From Flavobacteriaceae bacterium CRH (GTDB taxonomy: Bacteria; Bacteroidota; Bacteroidia; Flavobacteriales; Flavobacteriaceae), in contig LMAJ01000012.1 of assembly GCA_001507425.1 (NCBI GenBank), positions 82,839-146,838 on the forward strand: a stretch of 64,000 nt of DNA, written 5' to 3'. Position 1 is the first letter of the stretch, and each line of letters opens with the position of its first letter. Below are positions 16,589 to 25,399 of the stretch, in pieces. The translations under genes were made by a program, and so were the position numbers. The notes beneath the pieces were generated by a model. The model was not told the origin of the DNA, searched no databases, and was given only the letters and a program-made list of their open reading frames with translations.

Positions 16589-16816
16589 ATGGAAACAGAT
16601 TTACAAAAAATACATATTTTTAAAACAGACATTGCAAAGATAGATTCCAATTGTCCGATGCAGCAAACGCTAACCAACCATTCAGATATACAAGAATGGA
16701 GTATTGATTGCGAAGATGTTGATCGCGTATTGCGTGTCGTTTCAGAAAAACTTAATTCAAATGCAATCATCAGTTTAGTTACTGATTTTGGCCACGAGTG
16801 CCAGGAATTGCTTTAA
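16589..16816 (+). CDS. Small HMA-like fold protein
   Basis: 75 aa. Pattern IHIFKTDI...HSDIQEWSIDCEDVDRVLRV resembles a beta-alpha-beta heavy-metal-associated/ferredoxin-like fold, but the CxxC metal motif is absent; the cysteines (SNCPM, DCED, HEC) are scattered. It lies six bases after the TetR gene and 21 before the MFS gene, in the same operon. A metal-chaperone role is therefore doubtful. Homologous small proteins occur in Bacteroidota, generally as hypothetical. Confidence 0.7.
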   Translation: METDLQKIHIFKTDIAKIDSNCPMQQTLTNHSDIQEWSIDCEDVDRVLRVVSEKLNSNAIISLVTDFGHECQELL

Positions 16817-16837
16817 CCAAAAATACAAACCATAACA

Positions 16838-18100
16838 ATGGAAAAAACTAAAATAGAAAGTATCCCTTTTACCTCAAATCAAAAAATTATTATTGCCATA
16901 TTGGCGCTTTTACAATTTACTGTTATTCTTGATTTCATGGTTATTTCTCCGCTTGGAGATATATTGATGAAAACGCTGGATATGACCACGTCAAACTTTG
17001 GTTTTGCCGTTTCGGCCTATGCTTTTAGCGCCGGAATTTCAGGACTTTTGGCAGCAGGTTTTGCTGATAAATTCGACAGAAAAAAACTGCTGATTTTCTT
17101 TTATACCGGTTTCATAATTGGTACACTTTTTTGTGCTGTTTCTTCGAGTTATACCATGTTGCTTTTAGCAAGAATCGTTACCGGGCTTTTTGGCGGTGTT
17201 ATTGGTTCTGTTTCATTGGCCATCGTAACCGATTTATTTGTAATTCAGCAAAGAGGGCGCGTTATGGGTTTTATACAAATGGCATTTGCAACAAGCCAGA
17301 TTTTCGGAATTCCGGTAGGATTATATTTCGCCAATCATTGGGGATGGCACTCAGCCTTTATTATGATTGCCGTTTTAGGAGCATTCATTCTTATTGCCAT
17401 AATTACACAAATGCAGCCTGTAACCAAACACTTAGAATTGCAATCAGATAAAAATCCGTTTCTGCATCTTTGGCATACATTAAGCAACAAACATTATCAG
17501 GTAGGTTTTACGGCCATCGCATTTCTTTCCGTAGGAGGTTTTATGTTACAGCCTTTTGGGAGTGCCTTTTTGGTAAACAATATTCATATCAGCCAATTAG
17601 AATTGCCAATGGTGTTTTTCTTCACTGGAGTTTCAGTACTTTTTATAATGCCTTTAATTGGAAAATTAAGTGATAAAATAAGTAAATTTAAATTGTTTAC
17701 GGCAGGATCAATAATTTCGGTAATTATGGTACTTATTTACACAAGTCTTGATCCAATTCCGTTATGGGAAGTAGTCGTAATCAACATGATTTTATTCATG
17801 GGAATTATGAGCCGAATGATTCCCGCAACTACATTAAATACTGCTATTCCTGAAATGAAAGATCGTGGCGCTTATATGTCGATAACCTCATCATTACAGC
17901 AAATTGCAGGCGGAATTGCAGCCGTTTGTGCCGGATTTATCGTGCATCAGAAAACAAAATCTGCTCCACTAGAAAATTATGATATTCTGGGATACGTAAT
18001 TGCTGCTGTTACATTCTCTACCGTTTTGTTAATGTGGAGAGTAAACAAGTTAGCCAAATCAAAAGATAAAACGGCAGAAGTGCCGGTAATCTTAGAATAA
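16838..18100 (+). CDS. MFS transporter, DHA1-like drug/solute exporter
   Basis: 420 aa with about 12 hydrophobic helices. The loop 2-3 motif is present as GFADKFDRKKLL near residues 73-84, and helix 1 has the ILDFMVISPLGD opening often seen in DHA1 exporters. Third gene of the TetR operon, which supports ligand-induced efflux. The substrate cannot be derived from sequence. A rho-independent terminator follows the stop by about 20 bases. Confidence 0.92.
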   Translation: MEKTKIESIPFTSNQKIIIAILALLQFTVILDFMVISPLGDILMKTLDMTTSNFGFAVSAYAFSAGISGLLAAGFADKFDRKKLLIFFYTGFIIGTLFCAVSSSYTMLLLARIVTGLFGGVIGSVSLAIVTDLFVIQQRGRVMGFIQMAFATSQIFGIPVGLYFANHWGWHSAFIMIAVLGAFILIAIITQMQPVTKHLELQSDKNPFLHLWHTLSNKHYQVGFTAIAFLSVGGFMLQPFGSAFLVNNIHISQLELPMVFFFTGVSVLFIMPLIGKLSDKISKFKLFTAGSIISVIMVLIYTSLDPIPLWEVVVINMILFMGIMSRMIPATTLNTAIPEMKDRGAYMSITSSLQQIAGGIAAVCAGFIVHQKTKSAPLENYDILGYVIAAVTFSTVLLMWRVNKLAKSKDKTAEVPVILE

Positions 18101-18120
18101 AGTTAAAATAATCCTCAATA

Positions 18121-18155
18121 AAAAGCCTTGTAAATAGATATTTTACAAGGCTTTT
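18121..18155 (+). terminator. Terminator of the TetR/MFS operon
   Basis: AAAAGCCTTGTAAA and TTTACAAGGCTTTT form a 14-bp stem with a seven-base loop, followed by T-rich sequence. The A-rich 5' arm would let it act in both directions. Confidence 0.9.
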
Positions 18156-18227
18156 TTGTTTTAAAAATAAAGTCTTATTGTTTTGTTTTACAGTCTTTTA
18201 AAGGTTATTTGGTTTGAAGTGGCGAAC

Positions 18228-18235
18228 TAAATTTG
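18228..18235 (+). promoter_or_regulatory. -7 box TAAATTTG upstream of the L,D-transpeptidase
   Basis: Exact TAnnTTTG match, 85 bases before the ATG at 18321; no clear -33 element at the ideal distance. Confidence 0.4.
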
Positions 18236-18320
18236 TACTCATAAATTATAGGTTTGAAATTATTGAAATCTACACGCCAATAATTCCTAAACCTTATTGT
18301 AAAATTTAAAAATACCACTT

Positions 18321-18911
18321 ATGAAAATTTTCAATATAATACTATTCTTTGCATTTAGTTTTATCGGCCATCCAAATAAAAATTCTGAATTAACTGATCT
18401 TGAAGCCGAAAGATTTAACGGACAAGTAGCAGAAGTTAAAGCCCTCATTAATAACAATTCAGGTTATAATACCAAAATTGCTTTTTTGGTCGATATGAGA
18501 ATTAAATCCGGTAAAAACCGGTTCTTCGTTTACGACTTAGTAAATGATAAAATTTTAGATCAGGGACTTGTAGCAAACGGATCAGGCTCTGAAACAAAGG
18601 TTAGGGGAGATCTGAAATTTAGTAATGAACCCAATTCTAGAAGTACTTCATTAGGCAGATATGCTATTGGAAAACCGTATACCGGAATGTTTGGAAAATC
18701 GTATAAATTATTAGGTCTTGATGAAACAAATAATAATGCCTTAAAAAGAGCCATAGTTTTACATCACTATTCAGCCGTTCCGGAAGAAGAACAGGATTAT
18801 TATATTTCAAATAGTCAGGGTTGTCCAATGGTAAATGAGGCTTTTTTTAAAAGATTAGAAAAGATAATTGACAATTCCAGATCAAAAATCATCTTACATA
18901 TTTACTACTAA
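18321..18911 (+). CDS. Murein L,D-transpeptidase catalytic-domain protein (YkuD_2-like)
   Basis: 196 aa. A hydrophobic N-terminus (1-16) targets the envelope. The catalytic half has His148/His149 in VLHHY and the nucleophile Cys168 in NSQGCPMV, the S/H-x-G-C motif of L,D-transpeptidases. Length and pattern (MRIKSGKNRFFVYDL, GRYAIGKPYTG) match the YkuD_2 group. Expected to crosslink or edit peptidoglycan stems, or attach proteins to them. It is monocistronic: own promoter candidate upstream, degenerate repeats downstream. Confidence 0.88.
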   Translation: MKIFNIILFFAFSFIGHPNKNSELTDLEAERFNGQVAEVKALINNNSGYNTKIAFLVDMRIKSGKNRFFVYDLVNDKILDQGLVANGSGSETKVRGDLKFSNEPNSRSTSLGRYAIGKPYTGMFGKSYKLLGLDETNNNALKRAIVLHHYSAVPEEEQDYYISNSQGCPMVNEAFFKRLEKIIDNSRSKIILHIYY

Positions 18912-18929
18912 AAGTTTTAGTAAGATGCG

Positions 18930-19025
18930 TAAAGACCCTAAAACGCTAAGTTTTTAAGTTTTACAGCTATAGATTATCTCAGAAACTAAGAAACTTACTA
19001 TCTTAGAGCCTAAGAATCTTAGCAA
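18930..19025. repeat. Degenerate TTAG/CTAAG intergenic repeat
   Basis: The interval between the L,D-transpeptidase and the first GH92 gene is built of variants of AACTAAGAAACTTA, CTTAGAGCCTAAGAATCTTAG and ACGCTAAGTTTTTAAG. These are overlapping direct and inverted copies of a CTAAG/CTTAG unit. Function unknown; similar arrays are familiar in flavobacterial intergenic DNA. Confidence 0.5.
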
Positions 19026-19033
19026 CTGTAAAA

Positions 19034-21298
19034 ATGATTAAAACTTATAAGTCCATTGTTTTTTCCATCATAATTATATTTAATTTATCTGTAAAAGCAC
19101 AGAAAAAAAATGCAAAACAAAATACTGTCGATTATACCCAATATGTAGATCCATTAATAGGATCTGCGGGGCATGGTCACGTATTTGTAGGAGCTAATGT
19201 TCCGTTTGGAGCCGTTCAGTTAGGACCCATAAATATTTTTGAAGGCTGGGACTGGTGCAGCGGTTACAATTATGCCAGTAATACTATTTTAGGATTTACG
19301 CACACCCACTTAAGCGGAACCGGAATTGGCGATTTAAATGATATTCTTCTGCTTCCCGTTTCAGGAAAAGTTCCCCTTTTTAAAGGCACAAAAGAAGATA
19401 TGGTAAACGGTTATGGCTCTTATTTCTCCCATGAAAACGAAATCAGCAAACCGGGATATTACAGCGTTTTATTGGATAAATATAAAATTAAAGCCGAATT
19501 AACAGCCAGCGAAAGGGTTGGTTTTCATAAATATACCTTTAATTCAAGTACAGATAATCACGTTTTATTAGATCTTGCCGATGGAGTAGGATGGGATAAA
19601 CCTGTCAAAACTTTCATTAAAAAAATAAACGAAACTACACTTGTTGGGTATCGTTTTTCTGCGGGATGGGCGGCTGATCAGCGTATTTATTTTGCTATCG
19701 AATTTTCTGAGCCCATTTCAAGTTTGGCACTATACGACGATAAAACTTCCGCTAAAGGAAATGAAGGAGAAGGATTAAAAATGAAAGCCGTTTTGGACTT
19801 TACAAGTTTAAAAAACAAACAGGTTTTAGTAAAAGTCGGAATTTCTCCGGTAAGTTATGAAAATGCTTCTGCCAATATAAAAGCCGAAATTCCGAATTGG
19901 GATTTTGATCAAACCGTAAAAACAGCCACTTCAAAATGGAACAAAGAATTAAATAAAATTCAGATCAAAGCCAACGATAAAACAATGAAAGTTTTTTATA
20001 CTTCATTGTATCACACAATGTTTGCACCTTCTATTTTTAATGATGCAAACGGAGATTATCTTGGAACAGATAAAAAAGTGTATAAAAAAGCCAACTTCAC
20101 CAACTACACCACTTTTTCACTTTGGGATACCTATCGCGGTTTACATCCGTTGTATACCATTACACAACCGGAAAAAATTAACGATATTGTAAAATCTTTT
20201 TTAGCGATTTACGAACAACAAGGCAGATTACCCGTTTGGCATTTAATGGGTAATGAAACCAATACGATGAACGGAAATCACTCCATTGCTGTAATTGCCG
20301 ATGCCTATTTAAAAGGATATAGAAATTACGATACAACATTAGCCTACGAAGCGATCAAAAAAACAGCCATGCAAACGCGCGACGGAATGGATTATGTTCA
20401 GAAATTAGAATATATTCCTGCCGATAAAATGTTAGAATCTGTTGGTAACGCACTAGAATATGCCATTGATGATTATTGCGTAGCTCAAATGGCAAAGTCT
20501 TTAAATAAAACAGAAGATTATAATTACTTCACCAAAAGAGCCAATTTGTACAAACTTTATTTTGATAAAGAAACCACTTTCATGCGGGGCAAATTAACCG
20601 ACGGAAATTGGAGAACGCCTTTTAACCCGCTTTCATCTGCACATCGTAAAGACGATTACGTAGAAGGAAATGCGTGGCAATATACGTGGCTGGTTCCGCA
20701 AGATCCATACGGTTTAATTGATTTGTTTGGAAGCGAAAAGAAATTCGTAGACAAACTAGACTCTCTTTTTCTATTAACAGAAAAAGTAGAAGGCGAGGAA
20801 GTCTCTCCAGATATTAGCGGTTTAATCGGGCAATATGCACAAGGAAACGAACCCAATCATCATATTCCATACTTGTATGCCTACGCTGGCCAACCCTGGA
20901 AAACAGCAAAATTAATTCGTGAAATTGACGATAAATTTTACTCCGTAAAACCAGACGGTTTATGCGGAAATGAAGATTTAGGACAAATGTCGGCCTGGTA
21001 TATTTTGTCATCCATGGGATTTTATGCTGTTAATCCTGCCAATGGCGTTTATGTTTTAGGAAGCCCGTTAGTAAATTCAGCAACAATTCATTATAAAAAA
21101 GACGTTTCATTTACAATAAATGCAATCGATAATAGCGCCACAAACATCTATATTCAAAAAGCAGAATACAACGGAAAACCGTATGCAAAATCATATATCA
21201 CACACGATATGATTGTAAAAGGCGGAGAATTGAAATTATATATGGGAAGTAAACCATCATCAACTTTTGGCGTAAAAAAAGAAGACAGACCCATTTAA
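19034..21298 (+). CDS. GH92 alpha-mannosidase
   Basis: 754 aa. Signal peptide (about 1-22, ending in VKAQ). Family 92 landmarks: DPLIGSAGHGH and PFGAVQLGP in the N-terminal beta-sandwich, GFTHTHLSGTG, and in the (alpha/alpha)6 domain GNEDLGQMSAWY, which holds the catalytic acids, plus YAYAGQPWKTA. GH92 enzymes are calcium-dependent exo-alpha-mannosidases, mostly alpha-1,2. It is one of two GH92 genes in front of a GH125 and a glycosylasparaginase, so high-mannose N-glycans are the likely target. Exact linkage specificity is not readable from sequence. Confidence 0.95.
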   Translation: MIKTYKSIVFSIIIIFNLSVKAQKKNAKQNTVDYTQYVDPLIGSAGHGHVFVGANVPFGAVQLGPINIFEGWDWCSGYNYASNTILGFTHTHLSGTGIGDLNDILLLPVSGKVPLFKGTKEDMVNGYGSYFSHENEISKPGYYSVLLDKYKIKAELTASERVGFHKYTFNSSTDNHVLLDLADGVGWDKPVKTFIKKINETTLVGYRFSAGWAADQRIYFAIEFSEPISSLALYDDKTSAKGNEGEGLKMKAVLDFTSLKNKQVLVKVGISPVSYENASANIKAEIPNWDFDQTVKTATSKWNKELNKIQIKANDKTMKVFYTSLYHTMFAPSIFNDANGDYLGTDKKVYKKANFTNYTTFSLWDTYRGLHPLYTITQPEKINDIVKSFLAIYEQQGRLPVWHLMGNETNTMNGNHSIAVIADAYLKGYRNYDTTLAYEAIKKTAMQTRDGMDYVQKLEYIPADKMLESVGNALEYAIDDYCVAQMAKSLNKTEDYNYFTKRANLYKLYFDKETTFMRGKLTDGNWRTPFNPLSSAHRKDDYVEGNAWQYTWLVPQDPYGLIDLFGSEKKFVDKLDSLFLLTEKVEGEEVSPDISGLIGQYAQGNEPNHHIPYLYAYAGQPWKTAKLIREIDDKFYSVKPDGLCGNEDLGQMSAWYILSSMGFYAVNPANGVYVLGSPLVNSATIHYKKDVSFTINAIDNSATNIYIQKAEYNGKPYAKSYITHDMIVKGGELKLYMGSKPSSTFGVKKEDRPI

Positions 21299-21320
21299 AA
21301 ATTAAAAATTATTTAGCGTT

Positions 21321-21347
21321 CCTGCAAGGTTTTTAAAACCTTGCAGG
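21321..21347. repeat. Palindromic repeat CCTGCAAGGTTTT, intact copy
   Basis: Perfect 13-bp arms CCTGCAAGGTTTT and AAAACCTTGCAGG around one T, 22 bases after the first GH92 stop. Best copy of the family also found at 795-822, 843-869 and 21429-21455. Confidence 0.85.
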
Positions 21348-21373
21348 TATAGTTTGAGTTTTTAGATTTACGT

Positions 21374-21390
21374 AAACTTTGTCAAAGTTT
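21374..21390. repeat. Palindrome AAACTTTGTCAAAGTTT
   Basis: Eight-bp perfect arms around a single T. It shares TTTGTCAAAGTT with the 33-base palindrome at 3906-3938 and lies between two CTTGCAGG palindromes. Confidence 0.7.
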
Positions 21391-21428
21391 TATAATCGAG
21401 ATTCACATTTTATAATAAATAAATAATA

Positions 21429-21455
21429 CCTACAAGGTTTTAAAAACCTTGCAGG
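21429..21455. repeat. Palindromic repeat CCTACAAGGTTTT, near-perfect copy
   Basis: CCTACAAGGTTTT and AAAACCTTGCAGG pair over 13 bases with one mismatch around a central A. It ends 16 bases before the second GH92 start codon, so it may also shape the 5' leader. Confidence 0.85.
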
Positions 21456-21471
21456 ATAATAAAAACAGAAC

Positions 21472-23757
21472 ATGAAAATAAAAAGTTTAATTTTTCTAGG
21501 AGTATTACAATGTTTCGTTTTTGTAAACGCACAAGTCAAAACGTTAGATCCGGCAGAATATGTCAATCCGTTAATGGGAACACAATCGTTGCATAGTCTT
21601 TCTAACGGAAATACATATCCGGCAATTTGCAGGCCGTGGGGAATGAATTTCTGGACACCCCAAACCGGTAAAATGGGAGACGGATGGGCATACATTTATA
21701 CAGCCGAAAAAATTAGAGGATTTAAGCAAACGCATCAGCCATCGCCGTGGATGAACGATTACGGTCAGTTTTCGATTATGCCGGTAACAGGTAAATTGAC
21801 TTTTGCAGAAGCAGACAGAGCAAGCTGGTTTAGTCACAAAGCAGAGGTTTCAAAACCTTATTATTATAGCGTTTATCTGGCAGATTATGATGTTACAACA
21901 GAAATTACAGCTACAGAAAGAGCAGCACATTTCCAGATAACATTTCCGGAAAATGAACAATCTTCAATTGTAATTGATGCTTTTGACAAGGGTTCGTATG
22001 TCAAAATTATTCCATCAGAAAATAAAATCATTGGTTATACAACTCGAAATAGTGGAGGGGTTCCAGCCAATTTTAAAAACTATTTTGTCTTGATTTTCGA
22101 CAAACCATTTGCCTCAAATTCAACCTGGAATGAAAAAGGTCTGGAAAAAGATAAACTGGAATTGCAAGACAATCACGCTGGAGCTGTAGTTGGTTTTAAA
22201 ACAAAAAAAGGAGAAATCATAAATGTAAAAGTAGCCTCATCATTTATCAGCGCAGAACAAGCAGAACTGAATTTAAAATCGGAATTAGGAAATGCTTCTT
22301 TTAATGAAACCGTTGCAGCATCAAAAAAAGAGTGGAATAAAGTTCTTGGAAAAGTGACTGCAGAAGGTGGAAGCGAAGAACAGTTAAAAACATTTTATTC
22401 GTGTTTGTACCGCACAACTTGTTTCCCGCAAAAGCAATATGAAATAAATGCAAAAGGAGAAATTGTACATTACAGCCCCTACAACGGAAATGTTTTGCCC
22501 GGATATATGTACGCGGGAACCGGATTTTGGGATACTTTTAGAGCTTTATATCCTTTATTGAATCTGGTTTATCCTTCGGTAAATAAAGAAATGCAGGAAG
22601 GTTTAATCAACGATTACAAAGAAGGCGGATTTTTGCCGGAATGGTCAAGTCCGGGTTTCAGAAATGTAATGGTTGGCAATAATTCGGCATCTGTAGTTTC
22701 TGATGCTTATGCCAAAGGATTACGCGGTTACGATATCAATATTTTATACGAAGCTTTACTTCACGGAGCCAATAATGAAGGCCCAATGGAAGCCGTTGGA
22801 AGAAAAGGAGTTTCTTATTACAACACTTTAGGATATGTTCCGTACGATGTAAAAATCAACGAAAATGCTGCCAGAACGCTCGAATATGCTTATGATGATT
22901 TTGCGATCTGGAAATTGGCGAAAGCCTTAAACCGACCTAAAAAAGAAATCAGTTTGTATGAAAAACGAATGATGAATTATAAAAACCTTTATAATCCGGA
23001 AATTGGTTTTATGAGCGGTCGAAATAAAGATGGAAGTTTTCCAAAAGATTTTAATCCGTTAAAATGGGGAGATGCTTTTACAGAAGGAAATGCCATGCAT
23101 TACAGCTGGAGTGTTTTTCATGACATACAAGGTTTGATTAATTTAATGGGCGGAGAGCAAAATTTTACGTCAAAACTAGATGCCGTTTTTACAACGCCCC
23201 CGGTTTTTGATGACAGTTATTACGGATCAGTAATTCATGAAATACGCGAAATGCAAATTATGAATATGGGACAATATGCACACGGAAACCAACCGATTCA
23301 GCATATGATTTATTTGTATAATTACGCAGGTCAACCCTGGAAAACACAATATTGGTCAAGAAAAGTAATGAATCGTTTGTATAAACCAACTCCTGATGGT
23401 TATTGTGGAGATGAAGACAACGGACAAACCTCTGCCTGGTATATTTTCTCTGCCATGGGATTTTATCCGGTTTGCCCCGCAACAGACGAATATGTTCTTG
23501 GTGCGCCATTATTTAAGAAAATAACCCTACAATTAGAAAACGGAAAACAGTTTATTATCAATGCTCCAAATAATTCAGAAGTAAATAAATACGTTCAGGA
23601 ATTAAAATGGGATAACTCTAATTATTCAGACAATTATATCAATCATTTTGATGTTTTAAAAGGCGGCGAATTAAATTTTGATATGACCGGTTCGCCGAAT
23701 TTACAAAGAGGAACTTCAAAAAAAGATTATCCATATTCTTACTCAACTTCAAAATAA
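21472..23757 (+). CDS. GH92 alpha-mannosidase
   Basis: 761 aa with a signal peptide (about 1-20, ending in VNAQ). GH92 features: VNPLMGTQSLHSLSNGN, WGMNFWTPQTG, GFKQTHQPSPW and the catalytic-region CGDEDNGQTSAWY, followed by FSAMGFYPVCP. It is strongly diverged from the neighbouring GH92 at 19034, so the two probably cleave different mannose linkages rather than being a recent duplication. The GH125 gene starts four bases after its stop, showing co-transcription. Confidence 0.95.
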   Translation: MKIKSLIFLGVLQCFVFVNAQVKTLDPAEYVNPLMGTQSLHSLSNGNTYPAICRPWGMNFWTPQTGKMGDGWAYIYTAEKIRGFKQTHQPSPWMNDYGQFSIMPVTGKLTFAEADRASWFSHKAEVSKPYYYSVYLADYDVTTEITATERAAHFQITFPENEQSSIVIDAFDKGSYVKIIPSENKIIGYTTRNSGGVPANFKNYFVLIFDKPFASNSTWNEKGLEKDKLELQDNHAGAVVGFKTKKGEIINVKVASSFISAEQAELNLKSELGNASFNETVAASKKEWNKVLGKVTAEGGSEEQLKTFYSCLYRTTCFPQKQYEINAKGEIVHYSPYNGNVLPGYMYAGTGFWDTFRALYPLLNLVYPSVNKEMQEGLINDYKEGGFLPEWSSPGFRNVMVGNNSASVVSDAYAKGLRGYDINILYEALLHGANNEGPMEAVGRKGVSYYNTLGYVPYDVKINENAARTLEYAYDDFAIWKLAKALNRPKKEISLYEKRMMNYKNLYNPEIGFMSGRNKDGSFPKDFNPLKWGDAFTEGNAMHYSWSVFHDIQGLINLMGGEQNFTSKLDAVFTTPPVFDDSYYGSVIHEIREMQIMNMGQYAHGNQPIQHMIYLYNYAGQPWKTQYWSRKVMNRLYKPTPDGYCGDEDNGQTSAWYIFSAMGFYPVCPATDEYVLGAPLFKKITLQLENGKQFIINAPNNSEVNKYVQELKWDNSNYSDNYINHFDVLKGGELNFDMTGSPNLQRGTSKKDYPYSYSTSK

Positions 23758-23761
23758 TAGT

Positions 23762-25222
23762 ATGCAGTCACGTAGAAAATTTATAAAAAACACAGGCATT
23801 TTTTCAGCAGGATTATTGGCACTTCAAACGGATGTTTTTGCGGTGCAATCTGACAATTTCAATTTTGCATTAAAAGATTTTATCAGCAAAAGACCACCTT
23901 TATCCGAAAGAAAATTTACAAGCCCGGCAATTGAAGCGGCAATCGTCAGGATCAAAAAACAAATTGCTAATCCTGAACTGGCGTGGTTGTTCGAAAACTG
24001 TTTTCCAAATACATTAGATACAACGGTAGAATTTGAAATTATTGACGGAAAACCGGATACTTATGTAATCACGGGCGATATCGATGCCATGTGGCTTCGT
24101 GATAGTACAGCGCAAATCTGGCCGTATATTCCGTTTGTAAAAGAAGATAAAAAACTGGCCGAATTGGTAAAAGGGGTCATCAATCGTCAGGCAAAATGTA
24201 TTTTACTAGATCCTTATGCCAATGCGTTTTATAAAGATTTTACAAAAGAAAGTGAATGGAAAAATGATTTAACCAAAATGCAGCCGGGAATTCACGAACG
24301 TAAATGGGAAATCGACAGTTTGTGTTACCCCGTTAGATTGGCGCACGGCTATTGGGCAGCAACCGGAGACATAAGTTTGTTTGATAATAAATGGAAAGAA
24401 GCCATGCTTTTGGTACTTCAAACATTTAAAGAACAACAACGCTGGACAGATAAAGGCCCTTACAGTTTTCAGAGAGAAACGGCCTGGGCTACAGACGGCG
24501 TGCCTTTAAGCGGATATGGATATCCTGTAAAGCCTTGCGGCTTAATTGTTTCGACTTTCAGGCCAAGTGATGACAGTACTTTATTTGGCTATTTAATTCC
24601 GAGTAATATGTTTGCCATTGAAGTTTTGGGTTATTTAATCGAAATCTTTTCTTTGCCGGCACTTTTAGATAAAGATCTAGTAGGTAAAGCCAAAGAATTA
24701 AAAGCTCAGGTTGAAAAAGGATTACAAGAAAACGGAATCATCGAACATCCCAAATTCGGAAAAATTATTGCTTTTGAAGTAAACGGTTACGGCAGTTTTC
24801 ACATGATGGATGACGCCAATGTTCCGTCGTTATTATCATTGCCTTATTTGGGCGCTATAGAACCGGATAATCAGCTTTATCTGAATACCAGAAAAGTAGT
24901 GCTTTCAGAAAACAATCCGTTTTTTTATAAAGGAAAAGCAGGCGAAGGAATTGGTGGGCCGCATACCGGAGTCGACACGATTTGGCCAATGAGTATTGTT
25001 TTGAGAGCCATTACAAGTGTAGACGAAAAAGAAATTAAAGCTTGTATCAGTAATTTAATCAAAACAAATGCAGATACCGGTTTTATGCACGAATCATTTC
25101 ACAAAGATGATGTAACCAAATTTACCCGAAAATGGTTTGCCTGGGCAAACACGCTTTTTGGCGAAATGATTGTTCACACCAGCATTAAATATCCTCAAAT
25201 TTTAAAAGATAAAAATCTTTAA
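23762..25222 (+). CDS. GH125 exo-alpha-1,6-mannosidase, Tat-exported
   Basis: 486 aa. MQSRRKFIKN followed by a hydrophobic stretch is a twin-arginine signal, unlike the Sec signals of the two GH92 enzymes. Family 125 landmarks: GDIDAMWLRDSTAQ, WEIDSLCYPVRLAHGYW, TDGVPLSGYGYPVKPCGL and VSTFRPSDD. GH125 enzymes are metal-independent inverting exo-alpha-1,6-mannosidases. It would remove the alpha-1,6 arm after the GH92 enzymes trim the rest. Four bases separate it from the upstream GH92. Confidence 0.95.
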   Translation: MQSRRKFIKNTGIFSAGLLALQTDVFAVQSDNFNFALKDFISKRPPLSERKFTSPAIEAAIVRIKKQIANPELAWLFENCFPNTLDTTVEFEIIDGKPDTYVITGDIDAMWLRDSTAQIWPYIPFVKEDKKLAELVKGVINRQAKCILLDPYANAFYKDFTKESEWKNDLTKMQPGIHERKWEIDSLCYPVRLAHGYWAATGDISLFDNKWKEAMLLVLQTFKEQQRWTDKGPYSFQRETAWATDGVPLSGYGYPVKPCGLIVSTFRPSDDSTLFGYLIPSNMFAIEVLGYLIEIFSLPALLDKDLVGKAKELKAQVEKGLQENGIIEHPKFGKIIAFEVNGYGSFHMMDDANVPSLLSLPYLGAIEPDNQLYLNTRKVVLSENNPFFYKGKAGEGIGGPHTGVDTIWPMSIVLRAITSVDEKEIKACISNLIKTNADTGFMHESFHKDDVTKFTRKWFAWANTLFGEMIVHTSIKYPQILKDKNL

Positions 25223-25231
25223 ATAAAATTT

Positions 25232-25386
25232 AAACCATATAAGTAATATAAGTTCATATTAAAAGTTACTACAGATTCTTTAGTTTAAATAAGGAATTAT
25301 ATTACTTATATGATTTAATTTTTATAATTTTCAGAAGGGATTTTTAGATACGATCTTTAATGTTCTTATAATACTTATATGGTTTA
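25232..25386. repeat. Three related CATATAAGTAATATAAG elements
   Basis: AAACCATATAAGTAATATAAG (25232-25252) recurs inverted as TTATATTACTTATATGATTTAA (25297-25318) and CTTATAATACTTATATGGTTTA (25365-25386). They fill the gap between the GH125 and glycosylasparaginase genes. The first and third copies could form a long-range stem. No promoter box was identified. Confidence 0.65.
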
Positions 25387-25399
25387 AAATTTATTTAAT

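Noticed and set aside
17131..17673. Two frames (106 and 67 aa) inside the MFS gene
   Set aside because: They are shadows of the MFS coding sequence in another frame, rich in Cys, Arg and Tyr without any motif.
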